DNA of 64,000 nucleotides, taken from NCBI RefSeq assembly GCF_038561935.1, contig NZ_CP102770.1:6758001-6822000 (forward strand), read 5' to 3'. The stretch is from Myxococcus stipitatus (GTDB lineage: Bacteria; Myxococcota; Myxococcia; Myxococcales; Myxococcaceae). The position numbers and the translations under genes are program-made. Under the pieces are notes generated by a model. That model saw only the letters and a program-made list of their open reading frames with translations. It was not told the DNA's origin and did no database searches. The stretch's first letter is position 1, and each line of letters opens with the position of its first letter. Positions 1 to 21,000 of the stretch are shown in pieces.

Positions 1-6926
<6,926 letters not shown>

Positions 6927-6927
6927 G

Positions 6928-9092
6928 TCAGGCCTCCCCCTTCCGCGACGGCGCACCACCCAGACGGACGAACAGCTCTTCGAGGCTCCCATCACTCAGC
7001 TTCTCGTTCGTGTGCCCGTTGGCGACCCGAGGCACCTCGCGAACAGATGGCGCGGCGGAGGCCGAGCGCAGCTGCTCCGCCAGCTCGTTGACGGTGTGGC
7101 AGCTCCCCAGCACCGACATGGCCACGCGCACCGAGAGGTCTCGTTCGATGCCATCTCGCAGCCGGACGAGCGTCAGGGAGTTGACCCCGAGCGTCGCCCA
7201 GGGACGGGACGGGTCGATCTCCGAGACCTCCAGCTGCGTGAGCTCCGCGAGCATCCGCGTGAGCTGCTGTGTCACGGAGTCCCCTGTCTTTCGGGCGACG
7301 GGGGCCGGGCTCGCCACGTCCGGAGCGAAGGGCACGGCGTCATCGACCCAGCAGCGGCGGCGGATGAGGGCTCGGGGCGGGAGCCTCACACGCCGCGGTG
7401 GTGTTCCGGTGCCCAGGAGCCCCGACCAATCGAGGTGCGCCCCCTCCGCCCAGAGCCGCGCCAGCTTGTCGTGCTTGCCCCGCGCGAACAGCTCCGCCAC
7501 ATAGGCCCGCCCCTCCTCGCCTTCCAGCAAGGCACTGACCGAGGACGTCCCCTCGGCGCCCTGGTGGAGCCCCTCCGCGCCCACTCCTCGCGCGATGGCG
7601 TCGAGCACCTGGTGGACCTTCGGCAGGTCGCTCGCGAGGAAGGCCACGCGCGTGGACAGGGGCTCCCTGTGCTGAAGGGTCCAGGCCAGCTCGTCGAGCG
7701 AGAGCCGCTGCCCCTCGTCCGAGCGGAGGAACGAGGCGAGGGTCTCCGCGTCCTGGCGCAGCAGCTCCGGACCGCGGGCGGAGAGGGGCACGATGAAGGA
7801 CGCACCGCTCCGTGCAGGGGCCCGCGCCTCCACCGGCGCCTCCTCCACGATGACGTGGGCGCTGGCGCCTCCCGCGCCAAAGCTGCTGATGGCCGCGACC
7901 CGGCCGGCCGCCCCTTCCCGCCGAGGCCACTCCGCCAGGCGCGACTGCACCCGGAAGGGTGTCCCTCGCAGGTCGATCAACGGGTTGAGGGGCTCGGCAT
8001 GCAGCGTCGGCGCGAGCTGTCCCTCGCGCAGCTGGAGCAGGACCTTGGTCAGCTGGGAGATTCCCGAAGCAGCCTCGAGGTGGCCGATGTTCGACTTCAC
8101 GCTGCCCAGCGGGCACGAGCCCGGGGCCAGCCCGCTGCCTTCGAAGACGTGGGCGAGCCCCGCCACCTCGACGGAGTCACCGACCTCGGAGCCGTTCGCG
8201 GCCACCTCGATGTACCCGACGGCCGAGGCGGGAAGCCCCGCGAGCGACAGCGCCCGCGAGAGTGCCCGCGCCTGGGCCTTGGGGCTGGGCACCGCGTAGC
8301 CGGCCGTGGTCCCCCCGTGCTCGCTCCACGTCGAGCGGATGAGCCCCAGGATGCGGTCTCCATCCGCGCGAGCCGCCACCAGGGGCTTGAGCAACACCGC
8401 GCCGGCGCCCTCGCCCGGCAGGTATCCATCGCCCTGGCCCAGACTGCGGCTCTGGGTCCCGCGCGTGAGCAATCCCGCGCGCTGGAGCGCCGCGTACTTC
8501 TCCGCGTGCAGCATGAGGTTGACGCCTCCCACCACCGCCATCGCGCAGCCACCGCCGCGCAGGCTCTCGCAGGCCAGGTGCAGCGCGCTGAGCGACGACG
8601 AGCACGCGGTGTTGAGCGTCAGGCTCGGGCCCCTCAAGCCGAAGAAGTAGGACGCGCGGTTCGCGATGCCCGCCGCGGAGGACGTCCCCACCGACGCGGC
8701 CGTCGCCCGGTCCTTCGCGAGGAAGGCGTACTGCGGGTCGCTCGCCCCCACGAAGACGCCGACGCCCCCTCGGCGCTCCTGCTGTTCCTTCAGGTGCGCA
8801 CGCGAGTACGCGGCCTCGTCGAACAGCCTCCACACCGTCTCGAGGAAGAGCCGCTCCTGAGGATCCACGAGCGACGCATCCGCTGGCGTCATCCCGAAGA
8901 GCAGCGGGTCGAAGAGGTCGACCCCTTCGAGGAAGCCACCCCAGGGCAGCTCCGCCGCGACGCCCCTCGCACGCTCCCGAGGCCAGGCGGAGAGCTGCTC
9001 ACGGCCCTCCTTCAGGTTCGTCCAGAAGCGCTCCAGGTCCGCACCAGCCCCCGGGTAGACCCCACTCAACGCGATGATGGCGATAGGCTCAT
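6928..9092 (-). other. Module 10: non-elongating KS0-ACP at the C-terminus
   Basis: The KS has Cys in LNTACSSSL and the second His in KSNIGHLEA, but the HGTGT motif reads EVAANGSEVGDS. The carrier protein has LGVNSLTLV, with Asn in place of the usual Asp before Ser. A tail of about 60 residues ends in LSDGSLEELFVRLGG, probably a docking helix to the Cy-Cy subunit. A KS0-ACP pair in front of an NRPS module is a known trans-AT arrangement for handing the chain over unextended. Confidence 0.84.
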
Positions 9093-12000
9093 CCGTTCGC
9101 GTGGTCGCGACGGGAGCCTGGACCTTCACCTCGACGGGAACGGGTCGGACCGCCACTGGCTCCACGGGCACGGAGCGATGGGTGGCAATCCAGCCCGCCA
9201 GCGCCCGCAGGGTGTCGTGCTCGAACAGCAGCGTCTTCGGGACCTCTCCAAAGTCCTGGTCGAGCTCGCGTGCAATCGACACCGCGAGCACGGAGTCCAT
9301 CCCATGCCGCTGGAAGGCATCATCCAGGCCGATGCGGTCCGAGGGAATCCCCAGCCCCCGCGCGACGATGCTCCGGACTCGCGTGTTCACCTGCTCCATC
9401 GCCGGGCCGCCATCGACCGGAGGCGCGGCGCGAGGAACAGGAGCTGGCGCCATCGCGGGAGCCTCGGGCGATCCCGTCCCGAAGATTCCCGCCGACGTGA
9501 ACGCGCCGCGGAACCGCGAGACATCGCCGCCCAGGATGAGGCGCTGGGCGCCCCGCGCACGGAAGGCATCGAGGAGCGCCTGTCCTCCCTGCTCCGAGGT
9601 GATGGGCTCCAACCCGAAGGCCTCCCGCAGCTGCGAGACGACCTTCTCGTCGGCGCGCATTCCGCCGTCCCGCCAGAGGGGCCAGTTGATGGACAGGGTC
9701 CTTCCGGAGCGAAGGCCCGCGCTCCGCAAGGACTCCCGATGCTCCGCGAAGGCATCGAGGTAGCGGTTGGCGAAGGCATAGTCCGCCTGGCCGAGGCTGC
9801 CCGTCACGGAGGACAGCGACGAGAACAGCGCGAAGAACGACAAGCGGTCCTCGCGGGTCGCCTCATCGAGGTGGTGCGCGCCGTCGATCTTCGTCGCGAG
9901 CACCTGGCGCGCGGTCTCCAGCGACTTGTTGAGGATGAGCGAGTCGCGGAGCACGCCGGCGGAGTGCAGGACGCCATCAATCCGGCCGAAGCGCTCGCGT
10001 GTCCAGGCGACGGCGCGGCGGACCTCCTCGGCCTTCGTGACGTCTGCCTGGATGTAGGACCCTCGGTCCCCGAGCCACTCCGTGACGGGGAAGAGGAGGG
10101 AGATGGCGGGCGTGCGTCCGCACAGGACCACCCGGCCGCCCTGGGCTCGCGTCAGGAACAGGGCGAGGTGAGCACCGACGCCCCCTGCCCCACCCGTGAT
10201 GAGCCAGACCTTCTCGGCGAGCGAGCCCTGCGCCTCCGTCGAGACGAGGGGCGCGGCCTCGGTGAAGCGGCGAACCAGCCGGCGGTTGCCCGAGAAGCGC
10301 ACCTCGACGTCGTTGTCGGTGCTCGCGGCCTCGGCGCCGAGGAGCTGGGCGATGCGCGGACCGCTCTCGTTCAGCGAGCCTTGGATTTCGACGTTCGCAC
10401 AGCGCCACGAGGGGTTCTCGCGCTCCAGCGTCCTCAAGAGCCCCGCGCAAGCAGCGTGCGCCGGGGACGTCTCCGTGGGCGACGACTCGAAGACGTGCAG
10501 GAGGCGGACGGGCACACCTCGGCCCTCCGCGCCAAACCCCCGGGCCAGGAAGAGCAGCGAGGAGAAGAGCGCCTCAGCCGCCCTGCCCGCGCTTGCCCCC
10601 GCGTAGGGAGAGGACGGGGCGAACCAGCGGTGCACCAGCAGGCGCGGCTCCACTCCCCGGCTCGCGAGCTCGGACCGCAGTCGCTGATAGTCCGAGGGGA
10701 GGCTCGGGTTGATGCGGTAGTGGTGCTCTCCCGGCTGAGCGTAGGTGTCCCCCGGCTCCACGAGGATGAGCGGCTCCGAGCGGAAGGCCTCTCGCAGGAC
10801 CGAGCGGGCCTCGGTGCCTTCGTCGAACAACACCACCGCGCCCCCACTCCACGCTCCCGCGCGGTGTCGCGCTTCCACCCAGGCCGGCTCGAAGGCATGA
10901 GGGGGTGAGGCCTTCGGCTCCGTCCGCTGATACCAGTGGCGCTCACGTCGCAGGGGATAGGTCGGCAGCGGGATGCGGTGAGGCGTGGCGCCCGGCCACA
11001 GGGCCTCCCAGGAGATCACCGCGCCCTGGAGCCATCGCTCCGCGCAGCGGCGAGGGTCGGTCTCGGGGACAGGGGCCTCCGCCTTGGTGTCCGCCGGAAC
11101 CGTTCCCCGATGCACCACGCGGTCCTCATGCCCCGCGGCAATCGTCTCGAGATGCCGGAGGACCTCGTCGAGCGAGGACGCGACGAACGCGGCGCGCTCC
11201 TCGAAGGACTTGCGGCCGACCGCCAGCGTGTACGCCAGGTCGTCGAGGTCGATGCGCCCCCCGTCGCGCGACTCCCAGCGCAGGTGCTCCGCGAGACGTC
11301 CGGCCACCTGGGCCAGCGACTCCCGGTCGCGCGCGGAGAGGACGAACGGCCTGACGCCTTCCCGTGGGCTCACGCCCTCGTGCTTCGGGAGGTACTCCTC
11401 CACCACGACATGGGCGTTGGTGCCGCTGACGCCAAACGCGCTGATGGCGGCGCGACGCGGGCTGCCCGCGGGCACCGTCCAGGGACGCGCCTCCGTGTTG
11501 AAGTAGAACGGACTGCCCTCCACGGTGAGGTGCCGGCTGGGCTTCTCGAAGCGCGCCAGCGGCGGAAGCATCCGGTGGCGCAACATCAAGAGGACCTTGA
11601 GCACCCCGCCCACGCCCGCCGCCGCCGCCGCGTGGCCGATGTTGTTCTTCAGCGCGCCGATGGCGCAGAAGCCCTCGCGGCGGGTGAAGCGCCGGAAGCC
11701 ATCCGTCAGCGCGCCGAACTCAATGGGGTCTCCCAGGCGCGTACCGGTGCCGTGGGACTCGACGAAGGTGATGGTCTCCGGGTTGAGCTTCGCGCGCTCG
11801 TACACGGAGGCAATCAGCGTGGCCTGGGACGCACCGCTCGGCGCCGTGAGTCCGTAGGTGTGCCCGTCCTGGTTCAGCCCACTGGCGACGATGACGCCGT
11901 GGATGGTGTCACCGTCTCGCACCGCCGCGCGCAGGGGCTTGAGCACCACGGCGCCCACGCCCTCCCCCGGCACGAAGCCGTCCGCCGCATCGTCGAACGC

Positions 12001-15000
12001 ACGGTTCTGCCCTTGGGCGGAGGTCATCCCCGCGTTGCTGGCGAGGATGTGCACGTTGGGCGTGGTCGAGATGTAGACGCCGCCCGAGATGGCCATCTCG
12101 CACTCCCCCGTGCGAAGGCTCTGACACGCCAGATGCAGCGACGTCAGGGACGACGAGCAGGCGGTATCGTTCGACACGCTCGGGCCCTTCAGGTCCAGGT
12201 GGTACGCGATGCGGGCGGGTATCACCGCGACGCTGTTCCCCCAGAACGCGTGCGGCTCGCGCCCCCGGCCCGCGAAGCGCATCTGCGTGTAGTAGTCCCC
12301 GGCCGAGGCCCCCACGAAGACGCCGCAGCGCGTGTTGGCGACCTTCTCGCTCGCATAGCCAGCGTTCTCGAGCGCGTTCCAGCACTCCTCCAGGAAGAGC
12401 CGCTGCTGCGGGTCGGTCACCGCGGCCTCGTGCCCCGACATGTTGAAGAAGCCCGCGTCGAAGAGGTCGATGCCGTCCAGGAATCCGCCCCACTTGCAGG
12501 GCATGCGCGAGCCCTCGGTAGTGCCCTGCTCCGCCTGCTCGTTCGCGCTCCATCGCGAGGGAGGAACCTCCGTGATGGAGCACCGTCCCGCCAGCACGTT
12601 TCGCCAGAGCTCCTCCAGGTTCGCCGCGCCGGGGAAGCGTCCCGACATGCCAATCACCGCGATGGCCTGGTCATTGGCGGGCGCACCCGGAACGACGGGA
12701 GCGGGGCTCGGCGCGGGAGCCGGGGGCACCGGCGCTCGAACGAACGACGCGAGCTTGTCCCCATGCTCGCGCGTCAACGCCCCCACCAGCTCGTGGACGT
12801 TGGCGTGGTCGAAGATGACCGTCGTGCGCAGTTGGAGACCCAGGGCGTGGTTCAGGCGGTTGACGAGGTCGACTCCGGTAATCGAGTCGACGCCATAGCG
12901 AGGGAACGCCGCGGACAGCTCGATGTCCTTCTCGGCGAAGCCCAGGGAGGCGGCGACTTCGCGCACGACGATGGCCGTGATGGCCTCTCGCAGGGAGGTC
13001 GCTGGAGGGCTGGGCTCGGAGTGCGTGGCGCGCGGAGGCGGAGCCACGACTGGCGCCGGCGCGGCCTGGGCCTGTGACTTCTCGAGGAGGCCGGTCTGCT
13101 CCGCGACGAGGATTCTCGCGGTGGCGCGACCTTGCGCATCCACCGGGCCGAAGCCTCGGCTGCGGAAGCCCTCCCGGTCGAGCACCTCCAGCCAGGCATT
13201 CCCGTGGAGCAGCGGGGACCTCGGCAGACGGTGCTCGGGGTCCTCGAAGCGCCACCAGCCGTCCAGGAGGCCGTAGGCGATGGTCGCGAAGTCCTGGACC
13301 TCGGTGGCCTCGTAGAGCACCAGCCAGCCACGCTCCCGGAGCAGTCCACGCAGCCCTCGGAGCGTCGCCTTCAGGTCGCTCGTCGCGTGCACGACGTTCG
13401 CCCCCAGCACCACGTCGAAGGACGCCGCGCCCAGGTCCTGCGCTCGCGCCTCCCGCTCGAGGTCGAAGAGGCGGAAGTCGACGAAGGGATGGGCGGACCC
13501 CAGGAGCTTCTGTGCCCGCCGCAGGAAGCCGGTGGAGAGGTCGGTGAAGACGTAGCGCACGCGGTCCGCATGCACGCGGAGCCGCTCCAACACCGCCGCG
13601 CTCGTGCCGCCAGTCCCCGCGCCGACTTCGAGGATCTCGACTCGCTCACCCGGCGCGAGCGACGGCAGGCGCTGCTCCACGTAGCAAGCCACCGCGCGCG
13701 CGGCGAGGTCGTTGTACCAGTCCGCCACCGGGTTGCCCCGATAGAGCGCGGCGAGCATCTCCACCGACGAGCCCGGGAACAACACATCCGTCGCCAGGAC
13801 CTGTCCGCCCAGCACCTCGAAGTAGCGAGGCAGGCTCGCGCTCAGCAGGTGGATGTGCTGCGCCACCTCGGGGTGCCGACGGGCCAGCTCCCGCGCCTCT
13901 TCCTCCACGCCCGTCAACCGCCCATCGAGCTGGGCGTCCTCGAGCGAGGCGGCCGTCGTGTACTCCTCACCGTCGAGCGTCAGCCAGCCATCCCGCACGA
14001 GGATGTCGAGCAACGCGTCGAACTGCTTCCGATGGGAGGACTGGACGCCCAGACGGTTCGCCAGCGTCTCCTGCGAGAACCGCTGTCCCCCCGCGCGCAG
14101 CAACCCCTTCTCCCGGAAGCAGCGCAGCAGCCAGCGCCGGGCGATGCGGTCCAGCCCATCGAGCGCGCGCCGCGACGCCTCGACATCGAAGGTCGGCTCC
14201 ACCGCGAGCGCCCCATCGAGTCGGCGCGGGGGCTCGCGCGCGGGAGCCTCTCCCAACCCCAAGGCCGCGAGCGCGGACTCCGAGCCCTTGAACATCACGA
14301 CCTGAGCCTGCGCCCCGGCGAGGCAGGCCTCGAAGGCGGCCATGCCCTCCGTGGGAGTGATGGACTGGATGCCGAGCGCGGAGATCTTCCGCTCATAGGC
14401 CTCGACGGCGGCGGAGGCCCCATAACGGACCCAGTACCCCAGGTTGACCAGCTTCACGACGGTCCCATCCGCCGCGCCCCAGGCGAGCGAATACGCATCC
14501 TGGAAGGACGACGCGGCGGCGTAGGCACCAAAGCCTGGGTCACCCGACAGGGCTTGCGTCGAGGAGATGACCAGCACGAAGTCGAGCGGCACCCCCGCGA
14601 CCGCATCGCGCAGGGCCTGCATCCCCGTGACCTTCGCGGCGAGCACGGTGCTCCAGTCCTCCTCCGTGAGCTCGGTGACGCGAGCCATGCGAATGGCGAC
14701 CGCGGACTGGACGATGCCGTTGACCGCGCCAAACCGGCGCCGCGTCTCGCTCAGGACCCAGCGGATGCTCTCCGCCTGGCTGACGTCGCCGCGCAGGTAC
14801 ACGGCCTCGCCACCGAGGGCGGCCATCTCCTCCATCTGGTCGCGCTGGCGGCTGGTCGGCTCACCCCGCCCCACCAGGACGATGCGGGCGCGCGCCGTGC
14901 GAGCCATGTGTCTCGCGAGCTCGAGCCCCACCCCACCGCCGCCTCCGAAGAGGACGTAGACCCCTCGCTCCCGCAGAGGTGTGGTCGAGGGAGCCGCCGT

Positions 15001-18000
15001 GGGCATCCGGCGCAGCGACGGCATGAGCCGCTGCGCTCCCCGGTAGGCCACGCCCTGGAACCCGGGGGCATGCCGCTCACGAGCGAGCCTGCGCGCCAGG
15101 GCCGAGGACTCCTCGCGCCCCAGCGGGTGCTCGGTATCCACCGCCACGACAGCCAGCCGCGGGTGCTCATGCGCGAGTGTCCGAGCCATGCCCCAGAGCG
15201 CCGCGCCGAACGGCTGGAGGGAGTCCGTCTCGCTCGTCCGCTGAGCGCCCGTCGTCACGATGACCAGCTCCGCGACGGCCTCCAGCTTGCCCAGCGAGGC
15301 CAGGGCATTCATCAGCCGCGCGAGCGCGAGCAGCCCGTGTTGCTGCACCGACCCCAGCGCGCGTGCATCCCCCAGCTCGACCGGCGTGAGCTGCGCGCCT
15401 CCGAGGAACAGGATCCGACGCGGCGGCGGCAGCGCTCGCAGCGCCGCCTCGAAGTCCCCATCCGTCCCGAGCAGCGAGGCGGACTCGCCGCCCAGGAGAC
15501 TCGCCGCCGAGCGGCCGTCCGGGGCATGAACGACGAGGGTCGCCGCCATCTCCTCACCCGAGGGCAGAGGCGCCGCGCGCCACTCCGGCTGGAGGAGGAA
15601 CTCCAGCTTGGGCCGCTCCGACCTGGGCACCGCCCACAAGCGCTCCCCCTGGAACGGATAGGTGGGCAAGGCCACGCGTCGCGGAAGCGCTCCCGGCCAG
15701 AGGCGGCGGAAGTCCAGCGCCACCCCCAAGGCCCACCACCGCGCCATCTGCCCGAGGTCTCCGCGCTGCATCGCCAGCGCCATGAGGTCCCCCTCCATGG
15801 CGTTGTCGCCGAGCCCGCCAAGCACCTGGGCCGCGGCACGCGCATGGCCGCGATGGACACCCGGATGCGGAGCCCCCTCGACCGCGGCGGACAGCGCGGC
15901 ACGGAGTTCCTCCAAGGAGCCACACACGATGGCGCACCGGTGCTCCTCCTCCTGGCGCGCCTGGAGGGTCGCCGCGACCGAGTCGAGGCGAGGCGCACGG
16001 CCCTCGAGCGCGGCGCTCAAGCGGCGGAGCGACTCACGAAGCGCCCGCTCGTCTCGAGCGGAGATGGGCACGAGCACCGGAGCGACCTCGGGGACCTCTT
16101 GCTCCGCTGGGGCCTCCTCGACGACGACATGGCAGTTGGTGCCGCTGAAGCCGAACGCGCTGACCGCCGCGCGGCGCGGCGCTCCCTCCGACTCCCAGTG
16201 CCGCGCCTCGCGGTTGACGTAGAAGGGCGTGGACGGGAAGTCGATGCGCTCGTTCTCCTTCGGGGCATGCAGCGTGGGGAACAGCGTCCGCTGCTTCAGG
16301 GAGAGCAGGCACTTGATGAGCCCCGCGATGCCAGCGGCGCCCGCCGTGTGACCCACGTTGCCCTTCACCGAGCCGATGGCGCAGAAGCCACGCCGAGGCG
16401 TGTGCTCACGGAACGCGGCGGTCAGCGCGGAGACCTCGACGGGGTCCCCCAGGGGCGTCCCGGTCCCATGCGCCTCGACGAAGCCGAGCGACTCCGGGGC
16501 GATGCCATGCCGACGGTACACGTCGAGCAGGAGGTCCTTCTGCGCATCGAAGCTCGGCGCGGTGATGCCGTTCGTGCGCCCGTCGTGGTTCACCCCCGAG
16601 CCGCGAATCACGCCATGAATCGGGTCCCCGTCCCGGAGCGCCGCCTCCAGGGGCTTGAGCACCACGACGCCGACCCCGTCTCCCACCGCGATGCCATCCG
16701 CATCCGAGGCGAACGGGCGGCACAGTCCCCGCGGAGACAGGATGCCCGCCTGACTCATCATCGCGAAGGTCAGGGGGTTCAAGAAGAGCGTCACCCCTCC
16801 CGCGAGCATCAGGTCCGCTTCCCCGTCCTGGAGCTTGCGGCAGGCCTCGTGGACCGCGACCAGGGACGACGAGCACGCGGTGTCGACCGTCAGCACCGGC
16901 CCCTTCAGGTCGAGGAAGTACGCGATGCGCGCCGCGAGAATCGAGCCGGTGTTGCCCAGCAGCGTGCCACCCAGCCGGTCCACCACGACGTCGGACGGGA
17001 GCAGGGACTGGTACTCATTCCCCGTCACTCCCGCGATGACACCGCAGCGCAGCGCGCGGTCGCGGTGCGCATGGCCGGACTCCTCCAACGCGGCCCATGC
17101 GGCCTCCAGGAAGAGCCGCTGCTGCGGGTCCATGACCTCCCCTTCACGGGGCGATATCTGGAAGAACGCCGCGTCGAAGCGCTCGACGTCGTCGATGAAG
17201 CCGCCCCACTTGCTGCGGCTGCGCCCCTTCGTCCCGCTCGGGTCGTAGTGGGTGCCGGTGTCCCAACGCGAGGCGGGCACCTCCGTCACGGAGCAGCGCC
17301 CCGCCCGGAGGTTCTCGCCAAACTGCTGGACGTCTCGCGCCCCCGCGAACCGGCAGGCCATGCCAATGACGGCCACCGCGCCATCCTTCGGCGCCGGAGC
17401 CGCACGAGGAGCCTCTTCCGAGACGGCGGTGGACGGGCTCAGCGACGCGATGTGGCGCGCGAGCGCGCGGATGCTCGGGTGACTGAAGAGCGTCTCCAAT
17501 CCCAGCTCGACGTGGAACGAGCGGCTGATGCGCTCGACCCATCGGAGCCCCTGCAACGAGCCCACGCCCATGTCCGAGAACGTCGCCTCGAGGTCGAGCC
17601 GCTCGGCCGGAATCCCCAGGACCTCGGTCGCGAGCACGGAGAGACCGCTCTCCACGTCGCGCACCTCCATCCGAGGGGCCTTCTCGCCCAGGGAGCGCGG
17701 GCGGCCCTTCGGGGGAACAGGTGTCGAAGGTCCGCCGGAATAGGGCACCGCGCTCTCCAGCCGCGCGAGGTTCTTCGCCTCTCGCGACTGCGCCGAGCCT
17801 CCCTCGACCCGGGTCGCCACGAGCAGCACGTAACGGAAGAAGCCCTCGGCGAGCGCCAGGCCGAAGTGGTGCCAGCCCTGATGCTCCGGCTCCAGCGCGG
17901 CCAGCTCGGGATGGCGCGCCGCCAGCTCCTTCAAGTGGGCCTCGAAGTCCGGGTCATGGAGGAAGTGGGAGACCTCGCGACTGGCGTCGATGCACTGCTC

Positions 18001-21000
18001 GACCTCGAACCCATGGCGGGCCAGGAGCCGGGCGAACTGCTCCTGCGTCGGGGTGAACTGTCCGAGCCGAGCGGCGCGGACATCCACCGCCGTCATGGCG
18101 ACGACATCCGCGAGCAACAACCGCCCCCCCACCTTCAGGTGCCGGGAGAGGTTCCCGAAGAGGCCGTCCTTGTCCTCGATGTGGAACGTCACCTCGAAGC
18201 CGAGCGCGGCGTCGTACATCTCCGGCAGCTCGTCGCGGGCACTGTCCCGGTGGAGCAGGCGCACCCGCTCCGAGACACCCGCCCTGGCCGCATTGCGGTT
18301 GCCGATGTCGAGCTGCCCCGGCGCCAGCGAGTAGCCATCGCAACGCAGGTGCGGATAGCGGGTCGCGAGGCTCAGCAGGTCGGTGCCGTAACCGCAGCCC
18401 ATGTCGAAGACCGCGGTCGCCTGGTGGAAGTCGACGGCCGAGAACAAGCGGGCCTTCGCCTCCCGCTGGGCGGAGGTCGCTCGGGCGAGCTGCTCGCGGT
18501 GGTGCTCGGGCTCCACATAGGAGAGGAGCCAGGAGAAGCCCTTCATCGGGGCGGCCAACGGGGCGAAGTTCAAATGCAGCCCGTCGCCTCCGTGCTCCGC
18601 GGCGAAGAAGTTCGCGAGGCGGTCGTAGTAGCTGGCGACGACCCCCACGGGTGCATCGGCCTCCACCCAGCACCGGATCTTCTCGAAGGGGTGCCCGGGA
18701 AGCGCGACACGCTCGACAGAGACGTTCCCCAGCAGCCTGCGCCAATCCAGCTCCGCGCCACCACACCAGGCCTGGGCCAGCCGCTCGAGCACGCCAGGCT
18801 CACCGCGACGCGCACAGAGGGATTCGACCTCGCTCACGGAGGTGGGCGCACCGCCGGTCACGCGGGCCTGGGCGTGAGGGATGTTGACGCGACCACCGCT
18901 GGCGAAGGCCTCGAGCGCATCCGCGAGGGACGGCGCCGTCGCGGCGACAAAAGCCACGCGATGCGCGAAGGCCTCACGCCCCACCTGGAGCGTCCAGGCG
19001 AGGTCCGCGAGCCGGGCCCCGCGCGGCAGACGAACCGTGTCCGCGAGCGCGAGCGCCATCGTCCGCAGCGCCGCCTCGCTCCGCGCGGAGAGGACGATCA
19101 ACTCGGGGCGTGGCTCGGACACCGGGGACTCCAGCCGACGAGGTCCCTCCTCGACGAGGAGGTGCGCCGACACGCCTCCCGCCCCCAGCGCGGTGATGGC
19201 CGCGCGCCGAGGTGAAGCCGACGGCGAGGGCCAGGGCGCCGCGTCTCGCTGGAGGCGGAAGGGAGCACCTTCGAGGGTGATGCCGGGGTGCAGCTCGTCG
19301 GCGACGAGCGTCGGCAGGAACTCCGCGTGCTCGAACTGCAACAGCACCCGGGTGAGCTGCGCGATGCCCGAGGCCGCTTCCATGTGCCCCAGGTTCCCCT
19401 TCAGGGACCCCATGACCCGGGGCGTCTCCGGGGAAGCGGTGCCCACCGCCCGGAGCAGCGCGCTCCACTCGGCCGCATCCACGACCTCCGAGCCGATGGC
19501 CTGGGCTTCCCAGTACCCCACCGTGCCCGGCTCCACCGACGCTTCAGTGGCCACCCGACGGATGAGGTTCGCCTGGGCCTCGGGTGACGGCAGGAGGTAG
19601 GCGTTCGTCCTCCCGCTGTGGGCGACACCGGAGCCAGCAATCGTTCCGAGCACCCTGTCCCCATCCCGCAGCGCCCGGGACAGCGGCTTGAGCAGCACCG
19701 CCCCCACGCCTTCGCCCGGAATGAACCCCTCCCCTCCTCGCGCGAAGATGCCGCGTGCGCTCGATGCCACGAGGCGGTTCCGGCACATCCGGAGGTACTT
19801 GCTCGGGTGCAGGTAGAGGTTCGCGCCGCCCACCACCGCGACGTCGCAGGAGCCTCGCAGCAGGCTCTCGCGGGCCTCGTGAATCGCGACCAGCGCGGAG
19901 GAGCACGCCGTGTCGATGGCGAGGCTGGGCCCCGTGAAGTCGAACCAGTGGGAGATGCGGTTCGCCAGGCTGAAGAACGTGCTGTCGCCGGGCGCGTCCT
20001 GTTGGGCATCGGCCGTGACCAGGGGGTAGGTCATCGACGTCACGCCCACGAAGACACCCACGCGCTCCTTCGCGAGCGTCCGTCGGGGGATGGCGGCGTT
20101 CTCCAACAGCCGCCAGACGACCTCCAGGAGGATGCGCTCCTCGGGATTCATCCAGCGGGCCTCGACGGGCGTGATGCCGAAGAAGTACGGGTCGAAGCGG
20201 TCCACGTCCGACAGGAAGGCGCCGACGCGGCAATAGACCTCGTCCTGGCGGGTGACGTCCCAGCGGGAGGACGGCACCTCGCGGATGGACTTCTTGCCCT
20301 CGCGCAGGTTGGCCCAGAGCGACTCCAGGTCGTCCGCATCCGGATACCGGCCCGCCACGCCGATGATGGCGATGGGCTCCGAGGCGCTCACGGCTTGCGC
20401 GGCCACGAGAGGCCGCGGCGCCTCGACCTCACCCACCTCGACGGCCCGCGCGCCGAGCATCTCCGCGAGCTCGCGCGGGGAGCGTGCATCCAGGAAGAGT
20501 GTCGCGGGGAGAGATCCGTAGCGCTCCTCCAGCCGCCGCCGCAGCCGCCGCAACATGATGGAGTCGGCCCCCAGCTCATCGAACGGCACCGTCGCGTCGA
20601 CCGAGGCGGCCGACATGCCGAACTCGGACGCGACCGCTTCGAGGACCCCCTGAAGCACCGGGACTCGAGTCACGCGTGGCTCCCGCGGCGCCGTCCCCAA
20701 GGAATGCGCCTTTCGCCTCGGAAGCTCGACCACTCCCTCGGGCGCCTGGGGCCATCCCGCCTCCGACATCGCCGCGGAGACGCGCGAGCGCTCACCGCTG
20801 AACGCCGCATACACACAGCCCGGAAGCGCGAGCATCTGGTCGAAGAGCGCCAGCCCCTCCGCTTCGGAGAGGGGCTCGATTCCGCCCGAGCGCGCCGCCT
20901 CCACCAGGTCGCCTGCGGGCCGCATGCCGCCCTCGCGCCAGAAGGGCCACAGCATCGACTGCGTCCGGCCTCGGCGTGTCCCTTGCGCCACCTGGAGCGC

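Noticed and set aside
13132..19215. Very long open frame (2,027 codons) on the plus strand opposite the giant synthase
   Set aside because: It is antisense to modules 7 and 8, its translation is Arg/Pro/Gly/His-rich low-complexity sequence without any domain, and many similar frames occur opposite all the GC-rich genes here. It is a codon-bias shadow.
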